A DNA stretch of 64,000 nt from Prevotella sp. (lineage in GTDB: Bacteria; Bacteroidota; Bacteroidia; Bacteroidales; Bacteroidaceae), in assembly GCA_017554145.1 (NCBI GenBank), contig JAFZIZ010000001.1:1-64000 (forward strand). Direction: 5' to 3'. A program made the position numbers and the translations under genes. Below are positions 50,334 through 60,056 of this stretch, one piece after another. Numbering within the stretch: the stretch's first letter is position 1; every line of letters begins with the position of its first letter. Under the pieces are notes generated by a model that saw only the letters and a list, made by a program, of their open reading frames with translations, searched no databases and was not told where the DNA came from.

Positions 50334-50734
50334 AGGTATTTCTCAAACGCTTTATCATAGTCTTCACTACCTGAAAGACGACCATTCACCAGACAAACCA
50401 GTGTAATCTCTCCACGGAAACATAGTGTCTCGTCAGAGGCACGGTATAAGTCTTGGTGGAAGATATATTTAATGCCTACCTTCTCCAACCATAGACGAGA
50501 TATAATCACATCGTCAGGACGAAGAGGTACTTTATATTGTAGGTTCATACGCGCTACTACGGCATCCACCCCCTTTTCATGCATTTCTGCAAAACTCAGT
50601 CCACATTGTTGAAGGAACAGATGACGGGTATGTTCGCAATAGTGAATATAGTTCGCATTATTCACAATACCCTCGATGTCGCATTCATAGTCGCGTACTT
50701 CCCAACTTGTTTCAAAAATATATTTATCCATCAT
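50330..50734 (-). CDS. YbgC-like 4-hydroxybenzoyl-CoA thioesterase
   Basis: A 134-residue hot-dog-fold protein. The motif RDYECDIEGIVNNANYIHYCEHTRHLFL has the Asp of the active site; RPDDVIISRLWLEKVGIKYIFHQ follows. It hydrolyses acyl-CoAs or acyl-ACPs; the substrate is unknown. It lies between DUF2851 and dprA in the minus-strand group. Confidence 0.92.
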   Translation of the reverse strand: MMDKYIFETSWEVRDYECDIEGIVNNANYIHYCEHTRHLFLQQCGLSFAEMHEKGVDAVVARMNLQYKVPLRPDDVIISRLWLEKVGIKYIFHQDLYRASDETLCFRGEITLVCLVNGRLSGSEDYDKAFEKYL

Positions 50735-50736
50735 TT

Positions 50737-50771
50737 ATTAACTCTTAACTATTAATTATTATCTCTTAACT
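50737..50771. repeat. 7-bp-period array at the DUF2851 3' end
   Basis: Units attaact, cttaact, attaatt, attatct, cttaact. The array covers the DUF2851 stop and its last codons (KRVKR). Confidence 0.7.
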
Positions 50772-52060
50772 CTCTTCAGATATTCATATCCTATGCGACA
50801 GCGAAGACAGTCCTTCTTGTCACAGTATTCTTTTTTCAGTTGTATCAAGGCTTGGGAATCACCAGCAGACCTCACTTGCAAACCACAGTCCTTCCACATC
50901 CGGATAATATAGTTGTTCTCCGCCTTGAGTTGCTCCAACAGGTCGAAGGCACGGTCACACAATTCTTCCTGAGCCGAATGACGCCCATAGGCAAAGAGCA
51001 TTGGAATACAGGTGTTAATCAGCAACAAGTTGATTGAGAAGGGCGAGAGGTTTTTCTCGTTAGAGTCACTGGCCGATCCAAAGGTATAGTGTGTCTCCCA
51101 ATAGGGTGTCACCTTCGTACTCATCAGGTCTTGTAGTTCAAAGACATTCTTACAGGCAATCAACTGAGAAAGCCCCGTTTTACGTTCATAATAAAGGTTG
51201 GCGAGTTGTGCCAAGCGGATATGTGGGAAGTTCTGAGGACGCAGACGCAGAAATTTCCATCGCTTATAATCCATCGGTTTCAACGAGAACTTATGGGCTA
51301 AGTATAGGTATTCGTTGCGCAGTTTGGAGAAATAGCCCTCGTTCAGGGCATCTTGCTGATAACGTTCAGGGACAGCCTCGATATCCAAGAGTCCTGCCTG
51401 ACCTAAGAACATTGCCTCTATCTGAAAAAGGTCATCGCGATGATGGGCAACTGACGAGAGTGACACCTGTGTTGCCCACTCCTCGAAAGCCTCTCCATTG
51501 ATGCCGAAACCATAGTTTCTGGCAAGAGTCATGAAATAGGCATCTTCCCAAGAACCGTTCATCCGTTCAGCACGATGACGGATGGCTTCTGTCTTCTGCT
51601 CCAACCGTTCTGTCTGCAAAGCTGCCATCCACGAATGGATGGTAAGTGGGGTAAGCTCTGGGATGATCTGATAACAAGGCGGATACTGGTCGTTTTTCAA
51701 CAGCTCGTCATAGTTTTCCTGTACCAACGACGGAACCTCCAGTCGCATCTGTGGGATGAAGTTCCCCTCCGTCGTCGTTACTTCTGTATCAGGATTCCCT
51801 GTCACGTGCAGTATCACATTATCGTAAGCCTTGTCTTTATCGTGCCCATGCAGATACCAGTCGCTCGACTTATCGTGAATCTCCACATTCCCTACCCACA
51901 GTGTTTGGTTGATCTTTATCTTGGCATTGAAGAAATCGGGACCGCTGTTATGATTGTGCAGTCCTGGATCGATCACTTCAATGAGTCGGTCGTCTGTTGT
52001 CTTGAGCTCTCCCAGAGGGAATAGCTTATGTTTCCAACAATAGTGCAATAGTTGTTCCAT
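50759..52060 (-). CDS. DUF2851 protein
   Basis: A 433-residue protein started at 52060 (MEQLLHYCWKHKLFPLGELK), which matches the usual N-terminus; upstream codons are Ser/Thr-rich and belong to the reverse strand of the ABC gene. Conserved blocks: GPDFFNAKIKINQTLWVGNVEIH, a Cys-rich C-terminal end (KKEYCDKKDCLRCRIGYEYL). The cysteines may bind metal. Widespread in Bacteroidetes, function unknown. The gap to the ABC gene is 4 bp, so it is probably part of that operon. Confidence 0.9.
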   Translation of the reverse strand: MEQLLHYCWKHKLFPLGELKTTDDRLIEVIDPGLHNHNSGPDFFNAKIKINQTLWVGNVEIHDKSSDWYLHGHDKDKAYDNVILHVTGNPDTEVTTTEGNFIPQMRLEVPSLVQENYDELLKNDQYPPCYQIIPELTPLTIHSWMAALQTERLEQKTEAIRHRAERMNGSWEDAYFMTLARNYGFGINGEAFEEWATQVSLSSVAHHRDDLFQIEAMFLGQAGLLDIEAVPERYQQDALNEGYFSKLRNEYLYLAHKFSLKPMDYKRWKFLRLRPQNFPHIRLAQLANLYYERKTGLSQLIACKNVFELQDLMSTKVTPYWETHYTFGSASDSNEKNLSPFSINLLLINTCIPMLFAYGRHSAQEELCDRAFDLLEQLKAENNYIIRMWKDCGLQVRSAGDSQALIQLKKEYCDKKDCLRCRIGYEYLKRVKR

Positions 52061-52064
52061 TTGT

Positions 52065-53846
52065 CTATATGTTATTTCCTGTATAGAGTTGATAGTATTT
52101 GCCTTTGAGGGCGAGGAGGTGCTCGTGGGTGCCCTGCTCGATGATGCGACCGTGGTCGAGGACGATGATCTGGTCGGCATTGCGGACGGTGGAGAGGCGA
52201 TGGGCAATGACGAAGGTGGTGCGTCCTTGCATGATGGTGTCCATGCCGCGTTGTACGAGTTGCTCGGTACGGGTGTCGATACTGGAGGTGGCTTCGTCGA
52301 GTATCAGGACGGGGGGATTGGCAACGGCGGCGCGCGCAATGGCTAACAGTTGGCGCTCTCCCTGACTGAGGTTACCACCATCGCCCGTGAGGACGGTCTG
52401 ATAGCCGTTGGGCAGACGACGGATGAAGTCGGAGGCTCCTACCTGCTGGGCTGCCTTGACGCACTCCTCGTCGGTGGCATCGAGTTTGCCGTAACGGATA
52501 TTGTCGAGGACGGTGCCCGTGAAGAGGTGGGTCTCTTGTAAGACGATGCTCATGCTCTTGCGCAGGGAGTCCTTACGGATATCGGTGATGGGGATGCCGT
52601 CGTAGAGGATATGTCCGCCTTGTATCTCGTAGAAGCGGTTGATGAGGTTGATGATGGTGGTCTTGCCTGCCCCTGTGCCTCCCACGAAGGCGATCTTCTG
52701 TCCGGGATTGGTGTTGATATCGATGTCGAAGAGTACTTGCTTCTCGGGGGTGTAGCCGAAATTGACGTTCTTGAAGTCGACGTCACCCTTTCCATTCACC
52801 ATGACCACTGAACCGTTGTCAATTTCGGGTTCGGCATCGCCGAGGGCGAAGACGCGCTCGGCTCCTACGGAGGCGTTGAGCACACTGTTGATCTGTTGAC
52901 TGACCTGTGCGATGGGACGGGTGAAGTTCTTGTTGAGTTGGAGGAAAGCGACGACCGTGCCTAACGTCACGGTGAGGTGAGAGGTGAGAGGTGAGTGGTG
53001 AGCGGAGAGGGCGAGGAGGGCACCGACGACGGCGAGGGCGGTGAAGCCGAAGTTGCTGATGCCTCCGTTGACGGGCATGACGATGCTGGCAATGCGGTTG
53101 GCATGATAGGCGGAGGTGCGCAGTTGTTCGTTGATGGTCTCGAAGTCCTTAATCGCCTGTTCTTCATGACAGAAGATCTTGACGACCTTCTGACCGGTCA
53201 TCATCTCCTCGATATAGCCGTTGACACGGGCGAGATTCTGTTGCTGACTGCGGAAGTAACGGCGCGAGCGCTTGCCGAGTTGCGTGGTGGCTATCATCAT
53301 CACCACTGCCATGAGGATGCTGACCAGCGTGAGGGGGATGCTCAGCACGACCATCGAGGTGAAGGTGGCGACGATGGTGATGACGGACGAGAAGACCTGT
53401 GCCATCGCCGTGGATATCATCTGGCGCAGCGAGTCGACATCATTGGTATAGACGGACATGATATCTCCATGGGAACGCTGGTCGAAATAACTGACGGGCA
53501 GACGCTGCATCTTCTCGAAGATGGTCTTGCGCAGACGGAGCATCGTGCCCTGACTGATGGTAATCATCAGACGGTTGTACGCATACGAGCAGACGGTGCC
53601 GAACAACAGGACGAGTCCTAAGATAAATAAGGTCTGTGCCAACGAATGGTATTCGGGTGGCGCCATCTGTGTCAACGGCACGATATAGTCGTCGATGAGC
53701 GTCTTGGTGAACAGCGACGAGACGAGAGATGTCAACGAGGCGACGAGGACGCACACCAATACTATCATCATCTGCCACTTATAATGGTGCCAGACGAAGG
53801 AAAGCATGCGCAAAAGAGTGGCACGCTTCACTTTTCCTTTAGGCAT
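52065..53846 (-). CDS. ABC exporter half, canonical ATPase site
   Basis: A 593-residue exporter half with six membrane helices (about 1-320) and an ATP-binding domain: Walker A GGTGAGKTT, signature LSQGERQ, Walker B VLILDEATSSID with the catalytic Glu. I start at 53846 (MPKGKVKRATLLRMLSFVWH), overlapping the partner gene's stop by 8 bp. Residues AHHSPLTSHLT in the membrane domain come from a 7-bp-period array. With the partner it forms a heterodimer; the cargo is unknown (drug, lipid or peptide). Confidence 0.93.
   Translation of the reverse strand: MPKGKVKRATLLRMLSFVWHHYKWQMMIVLVCVLVASLTSLVSSLFTKTLIDDYIVPLTQMAPPEYHSLAQTLFILGLVLLFGTVCSYAYNRLMITISQGTMLRLRKTIFEKMQRLPVSYFDQRSHGDIMSVYTNDVDSLRQMISTAMAQVFSSVITIVATFTSMVVLSIPLTLVSILMAVVMMIATTQLGKRSRRYFRSQQQNLARVNGYIEEMMTGQKVVKIFCHEEQAIKDFETINEQLRTSAYHANRIASIVMPVNGGISNFGFTALAVVGALLALSAHHSPLTSHLTVTLGTVVAFLQLNKNFTRPIAQVSQQINSVLNASVGAERVFALGDAEPEIDNGSVVMVNGKGDVDFKNVNFGYTPEKQVLFDIDINTNPGQKIAFVGGTGAGKTTIINLINRFYEIQGGHILYDGIPITDIRKDSLRKSMSIVLQETHLFTGTVLDNIRYGKLDATDEECVKAAQQVGASDFIRRLPNGYQTVLTGDGGNLSQGERQLLAIARAAVANPPVLILDEATSSIDTRTEQLVQRGMDTIMQGRTTFVIAHRLSTVRNADQIIVLDHGRIIEQGTHEHLLALKGKYYQLYTGNNI
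52975..53002. repeat. 7-bp-period array inside the ABC half-transporter
   Basis: Units aggtgag, aggtgag, aggtgag, tggtgag encode HHSPLTSHLT in a loop between membrane helices. Confidence 0.75.
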
Positions 53847-55644
53847 CGAAATCGCCGACGTTCTCGTTCTGAATTGCATATATCTCCTGATAGAGTTGAT
53901 TCGTGTTGAGTAGGTTCTCGTGGGTATCGAAGCCAGTGACGACACCATTGTCCAAGACGAGGATGCGGTCACAGTCTTTCACGCTGAGGATGCGCTGGGC
54001 GATGATGAGTTTCGTCATCTCGGGCAGTTGGGTGCTTAATGCCTCCCGTATCTTCGCATCTGTCGCCGTATCACAGGCAGAGGTGGAATCGTCGAGCACC
54101 AGTATCTTCGGGTGTTTCAACAGGGCGCGCGCAATACACAGACGTTGTTTCTGTCCTCCGCTGACATTCGTGCCGCCTTGTTCGATATGGGTATCATAGC
54201 CTTCGGGCATCTGGTCGATAAACTCATCGGCGCAGGCGAGGTGACAGGCTCTCTGACAGTCGGCAAGAGAGGCTTTCGGATTGCCCCAACGCAGATTCTC
54301 GAGGATACTGCCGCTAAATAAGATATTCTGTTGAAGCACCACAGAGACGGCAGTACGTAAGGCTGTGAGGTCATAGTCTTTCACGTTGCGTCCGCCCACC
54401 CGTATCTCACCCTCTCGAGGGTCGTAGAGGCGACTGATGAGGTTGATGAGGGAAGACTTACCAGAGCCCGTTCCACCAATCACACCGATGGTCTCACCAC
54501 TCTTGATGTCGAAAGTAACGTTGAAGAGCGCGGAGCGCTTGTGGGTGTTGGCGGTTAGCGGTTGGCGGTTAGCGGTTAGCGATTGACCTTTGACCTTTGA
54601 CTTTTGACCTTCGACCGTCTTATAATCGAAACGAACACCCTTGAACTCGATACTGCCGTCGGGAATCTCGTAGACGGGATGTTCAGGATTCACGATATCG
54701 GGCTCGTCCTCGATAATCTCCGCTACACGCTTGGCAGAGGCGGCACTCTGGGTGAGCATCACGAAAGTCATCGAGAGCATCATCAGCGACATCAGAATCG
54801 ACATGACATAGGTGAAGAGCGAGGTCAGTTCACCCGTTGTCAGCGTGCCGTCGACGATATAATGGGCGCCAAACCATGAGAGGGCGATGATACAACCATA
54901 CACCACCATATTCATGACCGGGTGGTTGAGTGCCATCAGACTCTCCGCCTTCACATAGAGCCGATAGAGGTTCTCGGCAGCCTTGGCAAACTTCTCGTTC
55001 TCGTATTTCTCACGGACAAAAGCCTTCACCAGTCGAATACCCGTCACGTTCTCTTGCACACTCTGGTTCAACGCGTCATATTTCTCAAACACCTGTTGGA
55101 ACAGTCGTGCCACACGGGATATAATATGGTAGAGCGAGAAACTTAGGACAATCAGGGCGATGACGAAAATCAGCGACAGACGGGCATCGATGACGAGACA
55201 CATCAGGATAGACAACAGCAACTTAAAAGGCGCACGCACACTGATACCCATGATCTGTTGGAAGGCACTCTGCAACGTGTTCACATCCGTCGTCATACGG
55301 GTGATGAGTCCCGAGGTGGCGTATTTGTCGATATCCGAGAACGCCATGCGCTGGATATTCCGATACATCGCCGAGCGCAGATTGGCGGCAAAGCCCGTAG
55401 AGGCATAGGCAGAACAGCGTCCACCCAGAATACCGAACGCAAGACTCAGGAACGCCATACCCATCATCACGGCACCGTAGAAATAGACATTCTCCATATC
55501 CCCGGCATTGATACCCTTGTCGATGAGCGAGGCAGTGACATAAGGTATCAGCACATCCATCAGCACTTCCAGTGCCGTGAAAGCAGGGGTCAGCAAGGCT
55601 GCCGTCCTGTATTGCCTGATTTGTTGATATAGCGTCTTGAGCAT
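53839..55644 (-). CDS. ABC exporter half, degenerate ATPase site
   Basis: A 601-residue partner half started at 55644 (MLKTLYQQIRQYRTAALL). Walker A is GGTGSGKSS and the signature VSGGQKQR is intact. Walker B ends ILVLDDSTSACD with Asp in place of the catalytic Glu, typical of the non-catalytic side in heterodimeric exporters. Residues EGQKSKVKGQSLTANRQPLT, just before the NBD core strand, are coded by a 70-bp heptamer array. It is next to the patatin gene, which suggests lipid handling. Confidence 0.93.
   Translation of the reverse strand: MLKTLYQQIRQYRTAALLTPAFTALEVLMDVLIPYVTASLIDKGINAGDMENVYFYGAVMMGMAFLSLAFGILGGRCSAYASTGFAANLRSAMYRNIQRMAFSDIDKYATSGLITRMTTDVNTLQSAFQQIMGISVRAPFKLLLSILMCLVIDARLSLIFVIALIVLSFSLYHIISRVARLFQQVFEKYDALNQSVQENVTGIRLVKAFVREKYENEKFAKAAENLYRLYVKAESLMALNHPVMNMVVYGCIIALSWFGAHYIVDGTLTTGELTSLFTYVMSILMSLMMLSMTFVMLTQSAASAKRVAEIIEDEPDIVNPEHPVYEIPDGSIEFKGVRFDYKTVEGQKSKVKGQSLTANRQPLTANTHKRSALFNVTFDIKSGETIGVIGGTGSGKSSLINLISRLYDPREGEIRVGGRNVKDYDLTALRTAVSVVLQQNILFSGSILENLRWGNPKASLADCQRACHLACADEFIDQMPEGYDTHIEQGGTNVSGGQKQRLCIARALLKHPKILVLDDSTSACDTATDAKIREALSTQLPEMTKLIIAQRILSVKDCDRILVLDNGVVTGFDTHENLLNTNQLYQEIYAIQNENVGDFDA
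54546..54615. repeat. ten-unit 7-bp-period array inside the ABC gene
   Basis: Units tgttggc, ggttagc, ggttggc, ggttagc, ggttagc, gattgac, ctttgac, ctttgac, ttttgac, cttcgac. The motif shifts half-way from ggttagc to ctttgac while the 7-bp period holds, and the reading frame survives. Longest array in the window. Confidence 0.8.
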
Positions 55645-55645
55645 A

Positions 55646-56524
55646 TTATTGACTCTCTTCGTATTTACTAATCGCCAAGGCAGTTCTGGATTTGCCGATG
55701 GCAATGATGCGTTCGGATTTGTCGTAATCGAAACCACCATATTGGCTCATCTGAATGTCGACCAACATATCGGGTTTCATCAGTTTGGTCATCAGGATAG
55801 AGTTCTGACGAATCATCAGAGAACTGGTGCGAGAGAGGACGGTGTAGTAGTTGAAGTCGATATTATCAGGTATCAACATATCGAGGATATGGGCTTTCAA
55901 CGACTTGTCTTTCTTCTGTATCTCCTTGAGACGTTGTTGCGACTCCCACTGGGCTTTATAGTCATGACCACTGACGTCTACGCCTACCAAGATATCACCT
56001 GGTTGGCGCTTGACACGATTCAAAGGGATGGGGTTGATGACACCACCGTCAATCAGTATCATGTCTTTCATCTGGACGGGCTCATAGAAAGAAGGCAGAG
56101 AGATGCTGGCACGGATCGCTTGAAACAAACTACCCTTTCGGAAGAACACTTCCCTTCCTCCTTTCAAATCGGTAGCCACAGCACAATAAGGAATCGGCAA
56201 GTCTTCGATGGCGACATCAGGAACAAACTCCATAATCGTCTCGATAATCTTCTTGCCTTTCACGAGATGGTTGAGCGACAAAGAGAAGTCCGTCAGTTCC
56301 AGCATTTTCTTCTTGTCGACAGTCTTCATCCACTCACGAAACTCTTCCAGTTTGCCAGCCGCATAGACACCACCAATCAGTGCGCCCATAGAGCACCCTG
56401 CTATCGAACTGATGTGATAGCCACGCGCCTCCAGTTCTTCAATGGCTCCGATATGAGCCAACCCTCTGGCACCTCCGCTTGACAGCACTAAGGCTACGTC
56501 TTTTCTCTTTGTTTCGTCTGTCAT
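55646..56524 (-). CDS. patatin-like phospholipase
   Basis: A 292-residue protein. The oxyanion stretch is SSGGARGLAHIG, the nucleophile elbow GCSMGAL (Ser near 45) and the catalytic Asp is in IDGGVINPIPL. No signal peptide is visible, so it is probably cytoplasmic or peripheral. It hydrolyses phospholipid or lysophospholipid acyl chains. The stop is 1 bp from the ABC gene start, so they are cotranscribed. Confidence 0.92.
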   Translation of the reverse strand: MTDETKRKDVALVLSSGGARGLAHIGAIEELEARGYHISSIAGCSMGALIGGVYAAGKLEEFREWMKTVDKKKMLELTDFSLSLNHLVKGKKIIETIMEFVPDVAIEDLPIPYCAVATDLKGGREVFFRKGSLFQAIRASISLPSFYEPVQMKDMILIDGGVINPIPLNRVKRQPGDILVGVDVSGHDYKAQWESQQRLKEIQKKDKSLKAHILDMLIPDNIDFNYYTVLSRTSSLMIRQNSILMTKLMKPDMLVDIQMSQYGGFDYDKSERIIAIGKSRTALAISKYEESQ

Positions 56525-56610
56525 ATCTATTTGTTTGACGATACAAAGTTAGACAAAATTCAGAATATGTCCAAATAAATTTGGTTATTCATTCACTTAT
56601 TCGTACCTTT

Positions 56611-56702
56611 GAGACTCGTCTCGAAGGTACTTCCGTTCGAAAATGAAAAGAAAAACAAACTTTCCTTTTGCATTTTACTTACTTATTCATACCTTTGTGC
56701 AG
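56611..56702 (+). repeat. promoter-bearing repeat module, second copy
   Basis: About 90 bp closely matching 30433-30522, with cTCGAAGGTACTTccGTTCGAAAA, a gaaaagaaaaa tract and TTATTCATACCTTTG as the promoter of the gene at 56726. A partial extra copy (attcacttattcgtacctttg) sits at 56591-56611. Confidence 0.65.
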
Positions 56703-56725
56703 GAAAAAACTAAAAACAAAGAACA

Positions 56726-57544
56726 ATGAAGAAAGTATTATTATTGATGTTCCTCCTTGTCAGTTTAGGAGTGAATGCACAGTCCGAACTCCACAATGCC
56801 ATCAAGAACTATGTGAAGACAAGTCCATCGGTTACCGAGAGTATGGAAAAAAATATGAAGCAATCGCTGATGTTAGTGAACGAAAAAATCATAGAAGATT
56901 ATAACGTTCAACGTTCAGAAGCCCTTGTCAAAAAATACTGCGAAGGTCCTTTCCTTGACGATTTTATAGAAAGTATGATGGTCCCTTGTTCAGAAGGAAT
57001 TGCCACCGCCAGCGATTTTCAGGCAATAACGAAGATGATGCTTACGCCTGAGGGTAAGACATATCAGGCACATCAGACTAAGATGAATTCAGTATGCACC
57101 AAGTTGATGGAGCAAAAGGCTGTTGATGCCATGAAGATGCTGATGGAAGGTAAGACCCCACCAGCAGAGAAAGTTCGACAGGAAATACCACAATCGTATC
57201 GTCAACTGTATTATCAATTCTTCAAAGTCTCTAAAATTGATAAAGCCGTCTCTCCGATGATGAGCATGGTTCTTAAAAATGCTGATGACAATCAGAAAGA
57301 GTTGGTACAGAAGTTTACGAATTATTTTAATGAAAACCTAAGAACGTTTTATATCAATATGAGTTATGACTATTTTACCACTGCAGACCTCAACTTCGGT
57401 ATTAAATGTTTTAGTCTGCCGGCATACGAACATATCTCATTAATTAATGAGAAACTTCCAGAGAAGGCACAATCAGGAACAATGACTCTGATTATGTCAT
57501 ACATTGAATGGCTGCGGTCTCAGGGTGTGAAAATAAAGAATTAA
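56726..57544 (+). CDS. secreted helical protein, unknown
   Basis: A 272-residue protein with a signal peptide (MKKVLLLMFLLVSLGVNA, cleavage before QSE). The mature part is helical, with a Met-rich stretch (KLMEQKAVDAMKMLMEG, SPMMSMVLKN) and conserved-looking Tyr/Phe segments (YRQLYYQFFKVSKID). No domain is recognised. It has its own promoter in a repeat module shared with efp and is followed by a clear terminator, so it is a single-gene unit. Confidence 0.7.
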   Translation: MKKVLLLMFLLVSLGVNAQSELHNAIKNYVKTSPSVTESMEKNMKQSLMLVNEKIIEDYNVQRSEALVKKYCEGPFLDDFIESMMVPCSEGIATASDFQAITKMMLTPEGKTYQAHQTKMNSVCTKLMEQKAVDAMKMLMEGKTPPAEKVRQEIPQSYRQLYYQFFKVSKIDKAVSPMMSMVLKNADDNQKELVQKFTNYFNENLRTFYINMSYDYFTTADLNFGIKCFSLPAYEHISLINEKLPEKAQSGTMTLIMSYIEWLRSQGVKIKN

Positions 57545-57588
57545 TAACCAAGATAAATATATTTGACACAAGATATATGACAATGAAT

Positions 57589-57617
57589 AGCCTCTCATAG
57601 AGAGGCTCTTTGTTTTT
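57589..57617 (+). terminator. rho-independent terminator of the 56726 gene
   Basis: AGCCTCTC (57589-57596), loop ATA, GAGAGGCT (57600-57607), followed by ctttgttttt. Perfect 8-bp stem. Confidence 0.85.
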
Positions 57618-57685
57618 CCTGATTTTCAATAGTTAAGAAAAGCAAAAAACTACTATATATATAAGGTGTAACCAAAACTTTTATC

Positions 57686-57693
57686 TACTTTTG
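57686..57693 (+). promoter_or_regulatory. -7 box of topA
   Basis: TACTTTTG at 57686-57693, 50 bp before the topA start; no clear TTTG 19-20 bp upstream. Confidence 0.45.
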
Positions 57694-57743
57694 CAGCCCG
57701 AAACGAGAAAAGTTTAAGGGATTATATAATAACAACGTAAGAT

Positions 57744-60056
57744 ATGCAAAAGAATTTAGTGATTGTTGAGTCGCCTGCCAAGGCCAAGACAATAGAGAAG
57801 TTTCTGGGTAACGACTTCAAGGTAATGTCCAGCTATGGACATATCAGGGACTTGAAGAAAAGGGAGATGAGTATAGACACGAAGTCACTCGAACCCGAAT
57901 ATGAAATTCCTGAGGAGAAAGAAAAACTGGTCAAAGAGCTGAAAGCCAATGCGAAGAAGGCAGAGAAGATCTGGCTCGCATCCGATGAAGACCGCGAAGG
58001 AGAAGCCATCTCATGGCACCTTTGCGAGGTATTAGGACTGGATGAGGAAAAGACCAACCGTATTGTGTTCCACGAGATTACAAAGCCTGCCATTCTGGAG
58101 GCTATAGAACACCCCCGTCATATCGATATGAATCTGGTGAACGCCCAGCAAGCTCGTCGTGTGCTCGACCGTCTGGTAGGATTTAAGCTTTCACCCGTTC
58201 TTTGGCGTAAGGTAAAGCCCGCCCTGTCAGCAGGTCGCGTACAGAGTGTTGCCGTACGCCTGATTGTAGAGCGTGAGCGTGAGATACAGAACTTCCAGAG
58301 TGAGACTTTCTATAGTGTCAATGGTATCTTTGCCATCACCAATGCAGACGGTTCACAGACAGAGGTAAGAGCTTTGTTGGGTACTCGTTTCAAGACTCAC
58401 GAGGAAGTGGAGGCATTCTTGGAGAAATGCAAAGAGGCTACCTATACTGTTGAGAGCGTCAGCAAGAAACCACTGAAGCGCACACCGGCTCCTCCCTTCA
58501 CCACTTCTACCCTCCAACAGGAGGCTGCCCGTAAACTGGGCTTCACCGTCAGTCAGACGATGATGGTGGCACAACACCTCTATGAAAACGGACGCATCAC
58601 GTACATGCGTACGGACTCTGTCAACCTCTCTGCCCTGTGTATCAATGCCAGCAAGGAGGAAATCAAGAACCTCTATGGTGAAGAATATAGCAAGCCCCGT
58701 CAGTATCGCACCAGTTCGAAGGGTGCACAGGAGGCTCACGAGGCCATCCGTCCTACCTATATGAACCAGACGGAGATAGAGGGTACGGCACAGGAGAAGA
58801 AACTCTACGACCTGATTTGGAAACGCACAGCCGCCAGTCAGATGGCTGATGCCCAGATAGAGAAGACCATCGCTAACATCGCTGTCAGCGGCACTGACGA
58901 GCAGTTTATCGCCCAAGGTGAGGTAGTGAAATTCGACGGTTTTATCAAAGTCTATCGTGAGTCGTTCGACGAAGACGAGCTGCAAGAGGAAGAGATGAGC
59001 CATATCCTGCCTCCTTTGAAGAAAGGAATGGAACTCACTCGCAGAGAGATACAGGCCACCGAGCGTTTCAGTCAAGGACCTGTTCGCTATACGGAGGCTT
59101 CGCTGGTACATAAGTTGGAAGAACTGGGTATCGGACGTCCTTCTACCTACGCTCCTACCATCTCTACCATCCAGCAGCGCGAATATGTGCATAAAGGAGA
59201 TAAGAAAGGTGAAGAGCGCACCTATACCATCGATACGCTGAAAGGCAAGCAGATCAAACAGTCTGTCCGCAAGGAGATGGCTGGTTCTGACAAGGGCAAA
59301 CTTCTTCCTACCGATATCGGTATGGTGGTTAACGACTTCCTGATGGAGAACTTCCAAGAGATTATGGACTATAATTTCACGGCTAAGGTAGAGCGTGACT
59401 TCGATAAGATTGCTGAGGGTGACGAGAAATGGACAACGATGATGAAACACTTCTACAAGAGTTTCGAGCCCGTCGTAGAGAAGACCATCAATGCCCGTCA
59501 GGAGCATAAGGCTGGCGAGCGTCAGATAGGTGTAGACCCCAAGAGCGGTCGCCCCGTCTTCGTGAAGATTGGTCGTTTCGGACCTGTCGTACAGATTGGT
59601 TCTGCCGATGACAGTGAGAAGCCACAGTTTGCCCAGTTGCCCAGTGATAAGAGTATGGAGACGCTGACATTGGAAGAAGCACTGGAACTGTTTAAGTTGC
59701 CTCGTACCATCGGAGAATACGACGGTGATGTCGTTACCATCGGTACTGGTCGCTTCGGCCCCTATATCCTGCATCAGAAGAAATACACCTCACTGCCTAA
59801 GGACATGGATCCGATGGTTGTCACGCTCGACGAGGCTATCGCCCTCATCAACGAGAAGCGTCAGCAGGAGGAGAAGCGTCACCTGAAGACATTCGGTGAG
59901 GATACCAAACTGGAGGTCATCAATGGTCGTTACGGCCCCTATATCTCCTATGACGGCAAGAACTACCGTCTGCCTAAGAACATGCATCAGCGTGCCGCCG
60001 AACTGACCTACGACGAGTGCATGAAGATTGTCAATACGCCCATCAAGAAGAAATGA
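57744..60056 (+). CDS. topA: DNA topoisomerase I
   Basis: A 770-residue type IA topoisomerase that relaxes negative supercoils. The TOPRIM domain opens with NLVIVESPAKAKTIEKFLG and has DEDREGEAISWHL. The active-site Tyr (about 287) lies in GRITYMRTDSVNLS. Instead of zinc fingers the C-terminus has three topoisomerase C-terminal repeats (IGRFGPVVQIG, GTGRFGPYILH, VINGRYGPYISYDG), usual in Bacteroidetes. Its stop overlaps the aroK start (ATGA). Confidence 0.96.
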   Translation: MQKNLVIVESPAKAKTIEKFLGNDFKVMSSYGHIRDLKKREMSIDTKSLEPEYEIPEEKEKLVKELKANAKKAEKIWLASDEDREGEAISWHLCEVLGLDEEKTNRIVFHEITKPAILEAIEHPRHIDMNLVNAQQARRVLDRLVGFKLSPVLWRKVKPALSAGRVQSVAVRLIVEREREIQNFQSETFYSVNGIFAITNADGSQTEVRALLGTRFKTHEEVEAFLEKCKEATYTVESVSKKPLKRTPAPPFTTSTLQQEAARKLGFTVSQTMMVAQHLYENGRITYMRTDSVNLSALCINASKEEIKNLYGEEYSKPRQYRTSSKGAQEAHEAIRPTYMNQTEIEGTAQEKKLYDLIWKRTAASQMADAQIEKTIANIAVSGTDEQFIAQGEVVKFDGFIKVYRESFDEDELQEEEMSHILPPLKKGMELTRREIQATERFSQGPVRYTEASLVHKLEELGIGRPSTYAPTISTIQQREYVHKGDKKGEERTYTIDTLKGKQIKQSVRKEMAGSDKGKLLPTDIGMVVNDFLMENFQEIMDYNFTAKVERDFDKIAEGDEKWTTMMKHFYKSFEPVVEKTINARQEHKAGERQIGVDPKSGRPVFVKIGRFGPVVQIGSADDSEKPQFAQLPSDKSMETLTLEEALELFKLPRTIGEYDGDVVTIGTGRFGPYILHQKKYTSLPKDMDPMVVTLDEAIALINEKRQQEEKRHLKTFGEDTKLEVINGRYGPYISYDGKNYRLPKNMHQRAAELTYDECMKIVNTPIKKK

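Noticed and set aside
58353-59774. 473-codon open frame opposite topA
   Set aside because: It mirrors topA codons, has no family features and no promoter; topA is certain.
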